From positions 2,385,261 through 2,449,260 of the forward strand of contig OZ036003.1 in the NCBI GenBank assembly GCA_964035015.1: 64,000 nucleotides of DNA, read 5' to 3'. The DNA comes from Corallium rubrum. Taxonomy: Eukaryota > Cnidaria > Anthozoa > Scleralcyonacea > Coralliidae. A program made the translations under genes and the position numbers. The notes under the pieces are model-generated. The model had not been told where the DNA came from and ran no database searches. It was given only the letters and a program-made list of their open reading frames with translations. Below are positions 24,958 to 36,476 of the stretch, piece by piece. Numbering within the stretch: position 1 is the stretch's first letter; every line of letters starts with the position of its first letter.

Positions 24958-27900
24958 ATATGATCAATATATCACATTAATATTTAGGGTCATATTTCAC
25001 CGTGTACTACACAAGTATAGTGCTCTTACTATGTACCGCCAAAATGCACCCCAATCTCGTAATTATGATCAATATATCACAACATAATTGATATTTGGGG
25101 TCATATTTCACCGTGTACTACACAAGTATAGTACTCTTACTATATACCGCCAAAATGCACCCCAATCTCGTAATTATGATCAATATATCACAACAATATT
25201 GATATTCAGGGTCATATTTCACCGTGTACTACACAAGTATAGTACTCTTACTACATACCGCCAAAATGCACCCCAATCTCGTAATTATGATCAATATATC
25301 ACAACAATATTGATATTCAGGGTCATATTTCACCGTGTACTACACAAGTATAGTACTCTTACTACATACCGCCAAAATGCACCCCAATCTCGTAATTATG
25401 ATCAATATATCACAACATTGATATTTAGGGTCATATTTCACCGTGTACTACACAAGTATAGTACTCTTACTATATACCGCCAAAATGCACCCCAATCTCG
25501 TAATTATGATCAATATATCACAACATAATTGATATTTGGGGTCATATTTCACCGTGTACTACACAAGTATAGTACTCTTACCATATACCGCCAAAATGCA
25601 CCCCAATCTCGTAATTATGATCAATATATCACAACATTGATACTTAGGGTCATATTTCACCGTGTACGACACAAGTATAGTACTCTTACTACATACCGCC
25701 AAAATGCACCCCAATCTCGTAATTATGATCAATATATCACAACATTGATATTTAGGGTCATATTTCACCGTGTACTACACAAGTATAGTACTCTTACTAT
25801 GTACCGCCAAAATGCACCCCAATCTCGTAATTATGATCAATATATCACAACATAATTGATATTTGGGGTCATATTTCACCGTGTACTACACAAGTATAGT
25901 ACTCTTACTATATACTGCCAAAATGCACCCCAATCTCGTAATTATGATCAATATATCACAACATTGATACTTAGGGTCATATTTCACCGTGTACTACACA
26001 AGTATAGTACTCTTACTACATACCGCCAAAATGCACCCCAATCTCGTAATTATGATCAATATATCACAACATTGATATTTAGGGTCATATTTCACCGTGT
26101 ACTACACAAGTATAGTACTCTTACTATATACCGCCAAAATGCACCCCAATCTCGTAATTATGATCAATATATCACAACATTGATATTTAGGGTCATATTT
26201 CACCGTGTACTACACAAGTATAGTACTCTTACTATGTACCGCCAAAATGCACCCCAATCTCGTAATTATGATCAGTATATCACAACATAATTGATATTTG
26301 GGGTCATATTTCACCGTGTACTACACAAGTATAGTACTCTTACTATGTACCGCCAAAATGCACCCCAATCTCGTAATTATGATCAATATATCACAACATA
26401 ATTGATATTTGGGGTCATATTTCACCGTGTACTACACAAGTATAGTACTCTTACTATATACCGCCAAAATGCACCCCAATCTCGTAATTATGATCAATAT
26501 ATCACAACAATATTGATATTCAGGGTCATATTTCACCGTGTACTACACAAGTATAGTACTCTTACTACATACCGCCAAAATGCACCCCAATCTCGTAATT
26601 ATGATCAATATATCACAACAATATTGATATTTAGGGTCATATTTCACCGTGTATTACACAAGTATAGTACTCTTACTACATACCGCCAAAATGCACCCCA
26701 ATCTCGTAATTATGATCAATATATCACAACATTGATATTTAGGGTCATATTTCACCGTGTACTACACAAGTATAGTACTCTTATTATATACCGCCAAAAT
26801 GCACCCCAATCTCGTAATTATGATCAATATATCACAACAATATTGATATTCAGGGTCATATTTCACCGTGTACTACACAAGTATAGTACTCTTACTACAT
26901 ACCGCCAAAATGCACCCCAATCTCGTAATTATGATCAATATATCACAACAATATTGATATTTAGGGTCATATTTCACCGTGTATTACACAAGTATAGTAC
27001 TCTTACTACATACCGCCAAAATGCACCCCAATCTCGTAATTATGATCAATATATCACAACATTGATATTTAGGGTCATATTTCACCGTGTACTACACAAG
27101 TATAGTACTCTTACTACATACCGCCAAAATGCACCCCAATCTCGTAATTATGATCAATATATCACAACATTGATATTTAGGGTCATATTTCACCGTGTAC
27201 TACACAAGTATAGTACTCTTACTATGTACCGCCAAAATGCACCCCAATCTCGTAATTATGATCAATATATCACAACATAATTGATATTTGGGGTCATATT
27301 TCACCGTGTACTACACAAGTATAGTACTCTTACCATATACCGCCAAAATGCACCCCAATCTCGTAATTATGATCAATATATCACAACATTGATACTTAGG
27401 GTCATATTTCACCGTGTACGACACAAGTATAGTACTCTTACTACATACCGCCAAAATGCACCCCAATCTCGTAATTATGATCAATATATCACAACATTGA
27501 TATTTAGGGTCATATTTCACCGTGTACTACACAAGTATAGTACTCTTACTATGTACCGCCAAAATGCCCCCCAATCTCGTAATTATGATCAATATATCAC
27601 AACATAATTGATATTTGGGGTCATATTTCACCGTGTACTACACAAGTATAGTACTCTTACTATATACCGCCAAAATGCACCCCAATCTCGTAATTATGAT
27701 CAATATATCACAACATTGATACTTAGGGTCATATTTCACCGTGTACTACACAAGTATAGTACTCTTACTACATACCGCCAAAATGCACCCCAATCTCGTA
27801 ATTATGATCAATATATCACAACATTGATATTTAGGGTCATATTTCACCGTGTACTACACAAGTATAGTACTCTTACTATATACCGCCAAAATGCACCCCA

Positions 27901-30037
27901 ATCTCGTAATTATGATCAATATATCACAACATTGATACTTAGGGTCATATTTCACCGTGTACTACACAAGTATAGTACTCTTACTACATACCGCCAAAAT
28001 GCACCCCAATCTCGTAATTATGATCAATATATCACAACATTGATACTTAGGGTCATATTTCACCGTGTACTACACAAGTATAGTACTCTTACTATGTACC
28101 GCCAAAATGCACCCCAATCTCGTAATTATGATCAGTATATCACAACATAATTGATATTTGGGGTCATATTTCACCGTGTACTACACAAGTATAGTACTCT
28201 TACTATGTACCGCCAAAATGCACCCCAATCTCGTAATTATGATCAATATATCACAACATAATTGATATTTGGGGTCATATTTCACCGTGTACTACACAAG
28301 TATAGTACTCTTACTATATACCGCCAAAATGCACCCCAATCTCGTAATTATGATCAGTATATCACAACAATATTGATATTCAGGGTCATATTTCACCGTG
28401 TACTACACAAGTATAGTACTCTTACTACATACCGCCAAAATGCACCCCAATCTCGTAATTATGATCAATATATCACAACAATATTGATATTTAGGGTCAT
28501 ATTTCACCGTGTATTACACAAGTATAGTACTCTTACTACATACCGCCAAAATGCACCCCAATCTCGTAATTATGATCAATATATCACAACATTGATATTT
28601 AGGGTCATATTTCACCGTGTACTACACAAGTATAGTACTCTTATTATATACCGCCAAAATGCACCCCAATCTCGTAATTATGATCAATATATCACAACAT
28701 AATTGATATTTGGGGTTATATTTCACCGTGTACTACACAAGTATAGTACTCTTACTATATACCGCCAAAATGCACCCCAATCTCGTAATTATGATCAGTA
28801 TATCACAACAATATTGATATTCAGGGTGATATTTCACCGTGTACTACACAAGTATAGTACTCTTACTACATACCGCCAAAATGCACCCCAATCTCGTAAT
28901 TATGATCAATATATCACAACAATATTGATATTTAGGGTCATATTTCACCGTGTATTACACAAGTATAGTACTCTTACTACATACCGCCAAAATGCACCCC
29001 AATCTCGTAATTATGATCAATATATCACAACATTGATATTTAGGGTCATATTTCACCGTGTACTACACAAGTATAGTACTCTTATTATATACCGCCAAAA
29101 TGCACCCCAATCTCGTAATTATGATCAATATATCACAACATAATTGATATTTGGGGTTATATTTCACCGTGTACTACACAAGTATAGTACTCTTACTATA
29201 TACCGCCAAAATGCACCCCAATCTCGTAATTATGATCAATATATCACAACAATATTGATATTCAGGGTGATATTTCACCGTGTACTACACAAGTATAGTA
29301 CTCTTACTACATACCGCCAAAATGCACCCCAATCTCGTAATTATGATCAATATATCACAACAATATTGATATTTAGGGTCATATTTCACCGTGTATTACA
29401 CAAGTATAGTACTCTTACTACATACCGCCAAAATGCACCCCAATCTCGTAATTATGATCAATATATCACAACATTGATATTTAGGGTCATATTTTCGGTG
29501 TACTACACAAGTATGGTACTCTTACTACATACCGCCAAAATGCACCCCAATCTCGTAATTATGATCAACATATCACAACATTATTAATATTTAGGGTCAT
29601 ATTTCACCGTGTACTACACAAGTATAGTACTCTTACTATATACCGCGAAAATGCACCCCAATCTCGTAATTATGATCAATATATCACAACATTATTAATA
29701 TTTAGGGTCATATTTCACCGTGTACTACACAAGTATAGTACTCTTACTACATACCGCCAAAATGCACCCCAATCTCGTAATTATGATCAATATATCACAA
29801 CATTGATATTTAGGGTCATATTTCACCGTGTACTACACAAGTATAGTACTCTTACTACATACCGCCAAAATGCACCCCAATCTCGTAATTATGATCAATA
29901 TATCACAACATTATTAATATTTAGGGTCATATTTCACCGTGTACAACACAAGTATAGTACTCTTACTACATGCGGCCAAAAACCACCCCAACCTCGTAAT
30001 TACGATCAACATATACCATGACATCATCAATATTTAG
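24958..30037. repeat. satellite array, 108-111 bp unit, about 46 copies
   Basis: Each unit contains GGTCATATTTCACCGTGTAC, CACAAGTATAGTACTCTTAC, CGCCAAAATGCACCCCAATC and TCGTAATTATGATCAATATA. Unit length alternates between 108 and 111 bp through the linker (ACAACATTGATA, ACAACAATATTGATA or ACAACATAATTGATA). Higher-order structure is visible: a 441-bp four-unit block repeats at 28262, 28703 and 29144, and the block at 25529-25855 recurs at 27281-27607, 1752 bp later. Because unit length is a multiple of three, long false ORFs run through. Confidence 0.97.
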
Positions 30038-30355
30038 GGGGTATTATCAAACGTCGTACCCAGGGCCATTATTTGTCAGCGGGAAAATTTTCAAATGGCG
30101 GGGAAGACAAAAGTTTAATGGAATATTATTAATTTTGCGATTCGAATGCATTGCTGTGTTTCTATCCTGGTATTACTAATTAAGAAATATGTTATCAGTA
30201 TAGGTAAGTAATGTATTATACAGTGATTCGCTCCATTCATTCAGTATATTATCATAAAAATAGCTGCAATCAGAAGTTAAAGGTGACGCAGATATAAATG
30301 TGTTATTATTGTACGGTATATATGTTGACCGTTGCACGTATTTTGCAGCACAGAG

Positions 30356-33037
30356 ATGCGGAGGAACAAGAAATGCTTTCCATCTAAGGTAAGGTTATTT
30401 AAGGAAGGTAATGTCGATTATACAAGGTTCTATCCAAGCCCTTTTTAGGTCCGGTCCGGTTATAATACTCAATCTTGAATTATGAATAAATTACTTTCAA
30501 ATCTTCAATCTTTCCAAAATTCATCTGTTGTTATTAATACAGTTTACATCTCATGCTGAAGTATGAACAATACCAAATTACTTTATAGTATAAGTAAGGT
30601 GGTTTTCCAGAATCATATTTTCCAGTAGAGTACCGTAAACCTCCGAATATAAGACACCCCCCCCCCCCCACCCCATGTAAGCCCACCACCAATTTACTAA
30701 CATAAGCCCACCCGTACATAAACCCATGGGCTTATATGTGTATCTTATGCTTGTTTATATGTTAACCTTGTGTTATATTGAAATAAAGTCAATAGATGTT
30801 TAATATTACTACACAAAATCTTGTCTGTATATAAGCTCCCCCCGTATATAAGGCCCCCCCCCCCATGTATAAGCCCACCAAAAAGTGCTTACGAACAAAT
30901 ATAAGCCCAGGGCTTTAATATATTTGGAGGTTTACGGTATAGCACTACCATAAACAACTACGAATGCATCTTTAATAGTGACACATCAAAATTTAGAAAC
31001 TTTTCCCGAAAGCATGTTGACACTTGACTGACTCCCCCTCCTCCCCCACTGCTACTGATAGAAAAATCCTGACAACCTTCCCATATCAAAACTCAGTCTG
31101 TCCCAAAAAATCGGACCTACAATTATAAAAACTTGGAAAAAGTTACATGGGTCTCAGATTAAGAAACATTTAATTTTGGGTTCTTCACACCTACATAGTT
31201 GAATGAATTTTGAGTTGAACATTTTGTTTCCTCACAGTGACAGTGTTCCAAACAACATAACTGACTCCCATATTTTGGAATGTTCGTCAACTGAAATATT
31301 ATTTGTGATGATTAAGGGAGGATTTTGTGGTCAGGAACATAGAAATTAGAAATGCAGCATATGGAACTGGAACTTGACTTGTATTATTACTATTAATGTT
31401 CTTACTGTACATGTACATGCACTTACCTGTAAAGCCTGGTTCTCATATGTCGCCGATCCATGATTCAGATACATGTTAAGTAATAAAGAACAATGCTGAA
31501 AAGCACTGCTTTCTGCATTGTTCTTTATTACTTTTCTTTTTTACCGTTTTAACATGCATCTAAATACAAATCGGTGACCGTCGGCGACATATGAGAACTA
31601 GGCTTAAGCATTGAGGAACGTTCAGTTCCTCACAATACAGTAAAATAGAAAAAAGGCTACGAATGACTACGGTGTCTCAATATAGATTCAATAGGGAAAA
31701 TACACTTTAACAAATTTAAATTATTTATTACTTTCTCCAAAAATATTACATTCATTAGGGAAATATGGATGTGATTGGACAACATCATTATTCCGCAGAT
31801 ATTCATCTAGCTTTCACTAGAGGTGACTGCGTAAAACTCAGCGTCTCATATTGGCCAGAGTAAAATACTGAAGACCTTATCGATTTATTTACTGATTGAT
31901 TAACATAAATACTTTTCCAATTCTTATAGGGAAAAGATGGTATTTGCCGGATTTCCACGTGCCCTCAGTCCGGAAAATATTACAAACGCCTAGATAATCA
32001 TTTGAGTTTGTGTCATAGAGGTACTACAAGATCGATGAATGACCGACTCCCATACCCAAGATCAGAACAAGTGGACAAGAATTCGTTGCCTTCATGCAAT
32101 AATAAAGTCTTACATCTAAATCACGATGTTTGCCTCTCCTAGTTCAACCACGAGTGTTGAATATACCACAATGTACCAATTTGGTGGAAGCGGGAATCAT
32201 GGAATTCTTAGTTCCCCCGCAAAGGCCTCATCGTCGATTGATTTCAGTAACAAAAATACCTCAATCTCTGAAGGAGCGAATAGGAAATATAGTGAGAGCA
32301 ACCAATCTGTAAGCATAGAAGTTGCGAAAAGACGTCTCTTCACTGAGGCTACCAGAAGAAAAAGTGTGAAAGAACGCCGTCTGTTTGCTCGAGCTACGCC
32401 ATTTACCACACAGGGAAGATCCAACAGCCAGAAATCTAGAAAAATCTTCACAATTAGCGAAAAGCTTCACAATTTGGAGAAGATGGCTAATAAGATTTGC
32501 ACCGACCATTACATAAGAGATGACACGAGTCAGATAGAAATAGAATCAAGCGAAGAATGGTCAGCCCCTACACTGCGTTTCCTCATTCACAATACATGTT
32601 CATACAGCGTTCGTTCATTGTTGAGTTTCGTGGAACAAAAAGGTTCTGTTGCGGAGTACCATAAATTGGAATCATGCAAGGAAGTTTTTGGTCCAGTGTC
32701 GTTGTCGTTTCTGGAAGAAGTGTATAAACACAAAATCCCGATAATGAGCTTCTATAATAAGAAAGGACGCTACCCGGATGGAGATCGAGTGGAGAAATGC
32801 ATAGCATGCAACAAAACTGGCGGCAAATGTGAATGCCCAGCCTTGGACACATCAATTTATCTGTTTTGCCGACAACCATGTGTTAAAGACAAGTTCGACT
32901 GTGACAAATGCAAGAAATGGATTCAGATTTCAACGCATCTATGCTACGATTTTTTCTTTTGTGAAATATGTGACGAGGAGTTTAAATCATCACAGAAACA
33001 CAAGCCATACCCACCACATTTTGCATCGCGTGTCTAA
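30356..33037 (+). CDS. KDZ-element gene B: zinc-finger protein, exon joining unresolved
   Basis: A first coding exon 30356-30388 (MRRNKKCFPSK) ends at a good donor and joins in phase to an exon starting at 31930 whose first residues form a C2H2-like finger (CRISTC, then YYKRLDNHLSLCH). That frame stops near 32141. A 303-codon frame, 32126-33037, follows with an offset of one base. It carries basic and Ser-rich N-terminal sequence, a middle domain, and a Cys-rich C-terminus (CIACNKTGGKCEC, CDKCKKW, CEICDEEF). Either a short intron (candidate donor at 32021, candidate acceptor just before 32143) or a frameshift separates the parts; the simple donor/acceptor pair does not keep phase. The gene converges on the transposase gene, with 586 bp between stops. 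Function unknown; probably an accessory protein of the element. Confidence 0.55.
30631..30939. mobile_element. ~300-bp inverted-repeat element (MITE)
   Basis: TACCGTAAACCTCC at the left mirrors GGAGGTTTACGGTA at the right; internal words such as CCCATGTATAAGCCCACC repeat with C-rich runs. TA at both ends would fit a TA target duplication. It lies in intron 1 of gene B. Confidence 0.6.
31433..31604. mobile_element. 172-bp MITE, TAA target duplication
   Basis: AGCCTGGTTCTCATATGTCG at the left mirrors CGACATATGAGAACTAGGCT at the right, and TAA lies directly outside both ends. Internal ATAAAGAACAATGC is also mirrored. It resembles Harbinger-type MITEs by the TAA duplication. In intron 1 of gene B. 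Confidence 0.7.
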
Positions 33038-33623
33038 CCAGACATGTTTAAATAGCCGTACCGTCTAGCTGCTATTTATAGCACAAAATGCGGATAAACA
33101 AACCGAAATTGACTTTCAAATGATTGCAAATGAGCATTATATATTGTTTGGACTGCAAGAATTGTGGGTAAAAGCGGACAAACTTAAATAGTGACGTCAT
33201 CACGACGGAGCGCTAGGCGGAATTTTGCGCGCGGAGCAGAATTTTTCTTTAGGAATACACAGCTGCTTTTCGCAGGCTATCTGATTTCTATTATTGCACG
33301 GAATAGGATTAATTTCTGAAATATTCCGGAATTGCCTGATCTCTCGATCGATTTCCAAACAATAGGTTATTGTGGTTAATCTAGGGAGCTTAACAGATGA
33401 TATACCGAGTATACCTGCTTAAGAAGAGCTCATAAACTAGCGTAGCGTACGTTATTCCAGCTATTCCTATTCCGGAATGGTCCCAAACAAACGCACCCTT
33501 AAATCTATTGTGGTTGCATTACTTTCAAAATGGCTGCCACTACCATTAAACTTTCCATTATTTGAAATCTAAATTCCAATAGTTTCTATTTTTTCAAAGT
33601 TCTTCATCTAATTGTTCATATCC

Positions 33624-36384
33624 TCAGTCTTCATCTTCATCTTCATCTTCATCTTCATCTTCATCTTCATCTTCATCTTCATCTTCATCTTCATCTTCAT
33701 CTTCATCTTCATCTTCGTCAAGTGAAAGTTCATTGCCAGCATCTTCATTTTCAGTTTCATCGTCCTCCTCGTTCTTTCCATTCTCTTCTTCTTCCAGTTC
33801 CTCGGCAAGTTGAACCAGACGTTCCTGCAGAGTAGATTCGTCGCACTCGAGTACATCTTTGAACACTCTCAGCGCATCGTACAATTGCTGACGACAAAAT
33901 TCAATACCCTGTTTCGTAAGGGAACATTTTCCTCGCAAAACGTCGATGCAATCTGAAGTTGTTGCGTACTTTGAAGTCTATATATAAAGAGCACATACGA
34001 TTGTACTGTTGTTAATTGAAAATTTCAAAACCAGGCACAAAAATGTTACAGTACATTTTGATACTGTACAACATATAAATGAAATTAATGACAAAGGAGA
34101 CCATGGTTCAGCAACACTATGGGAAAGTCTGTGTTCAATTAATTAATTTACTTACATCATCAACCATGTCTGACGTATTTCTTTGATCAAAGCTATCATC
34201 ACCGGTGCCCATCTCTAAATCTAAAGTACAGAATCTATTAGCAAAGAAGCAAATATATTCTTTATTCACACATGCATGCTTCGCTATCAACCAATTTTTT
34301 AAATTGACAACTCGCCCTCTTAACTAAATTATTGTAAAATAAATGCTATTATTATTATTATTGTTATTATTATTACTATTATAATTATAATTTAATATAA
34401 TTTTATTATACATGTATAAAATAGAGTGTTTTATTGATTTTTCCGCCACTAATAAAAGCGATAATCGCACATGTGACGATTATCGCGATAGGCATTATGG
34501 AGTTTACTGCAATATTTTGCAAGGCAATAGGACAGATATCCGGTTCAACACTCGAAATAAACTTCATATTTCCGCACATCCATGTATTTATTCTCTATAT
34601 AAGTATTATTATTATTATTTATTATTATTATTATTCACCACATTAAGTTAACTACATAAAAATTACATTTAAACTTTGATATTGATATCAAGCTTAATGT
34701 AAGTTTGACTATAAAATTAACTCCTTCAGGTGCCAGGGCCGGTTTGCCCAGTGGCGAGTAAAATCGTCTGGCGTTAGTCAGAGTAACATACTCTAGCGCC
34801 GTTGGTCAGAGGTCGATGAAGACCTATTGGGACCTGAAAGAGTTAAATCGTCATCAATTTTCGGACCATTAAACTCTACCTTTTAAGCGTTGCTGTAGTG
34901 ATTTCAATTGGTTAAGCAGTTTTGGAAGGGAACAGTCTTTATAGAATGTGATATGGTTAATCATTTCCTTCTCGGTCAGGTCAATTTCCTCGTTTAGTCT
35001 CTTACATTCCATCTCGATGTCCGCCACCAGTCTCTTTTGTCTGATTGGGATTAAAGTTGCTGCATAAAACAAAAGACACAGATAATGCTTAAGTATTTCA
35101 GGAAGAAAAAGTTTTAAGAACAGCCCTTCATAAAAACCAGGTTGCCCCGTGAAAATAACATACAAATGACTATATATACGGTAAAACTATATTTAACTTT
35201 ATTATTGTTTGCTCAGCTCTTATCTCAACTGCAGGTAAGCTCAATCTTACCATCTTCCGCTGGCATCCATGGGAATACTCCATTTTCAGCGTCAGTAATA
35301 TCCAGGGGCTGCTCTTGTCCGGAAACTTTATTATACTGTTCTACCAACTTTCCTAACGATGATTTATTGGATTGGATTTTTCTTCTAAGACGTGCTCTTT
35401 GTTTTGAAGAATCTAATAAAAATTCAAAAAGAATAACAACTTAAATTTGCAAAAACACGAGGATGATGCCGGCTTTGTTTTTTACTGGTCAAATTTTAAG
35501 AAATCTTTCTCAACCTTTGGTGTATACTCTACTCTTTCTCACAAGTGTTTAATTTTGCAAGGTGCTGAAGTATATATAATTCCCGTGACTTTTTTCGCAA
35601 ACAAAGAACACACAAAAAATATCTCCACGACATTTCAGTCAAAGCAGAACTGGCATGCCAAAAATTTATTTGAGATTTCAATAACTCAAAACTGAATTAA
35701 CGCGTACAGGTTGTAGCCTTATTGGAAGAAAACTAGACATTTCAGCAAAACTGCAGCATGTTCCATTGGTCTTGTGTATCTTATCTAGTCCTAACCGACA
35801 AACTGCAGAAAACATGTTACGACAGGATTGCAGGGAAGATGCGCGCAAGAAAGGTGATTAATATTCTTAATGGCCACAAAACACGGATACCTACCTGCCA
35901 TTTTACCCATGTTACACGCGAGTTGTGCGATAGTGAAGTGGTGAGTTCTTATTTTCCTCCTTAGAAGTTCTGCCATTCTCTGTTCCGCAATCACCTTTCC
36001 ACTTGTAGAGGAATATTCGGTGTGCTCTCCCTTCCTTTTGAGTTTTTCAATAAATGCAGCATTATGTTTGTTCTTCTCCAGCTTACGATACCGGGAAGGG
36101 AACAAAGAAGCAACACATTCCAGTAAGGCAGCTGATTCTGTTGTTATGGTTGGGTTGGACAGTGTCTGAAGGACGAACAGTTCTTCTTCTATTGACATAG
36201 TTGTCTTTATTTTCTGAGCAGCGTTCTCTTCTATGAAAACAAATGAACAACAGCAACACTACTAAAGACAATGCATGGTGTCAACTCACATTCTCCGTTC
36301 AGCAATCACGAAATTTATGAAAGATTGTGCGGTGTGGTAAGAAATGTAATGGAAACATTGAATGTCATAATAGTGATGATCATG

Positions 36385-36476
<92 letters not shown>

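Noticed and set aside
25088..30021. Chains of 108-292 codon ORFs repeating FHRVLHKYSTLT
   Set aside because: Satellite units of 108/111 bp are multiples of three, so frames stay open; the opposite strand is also open and units show no coding constraint.
24958..30037. CRISPR-like array
   Set aside because: Units are contiguous with no unique spacers, and the window is plainly eukaryotic.
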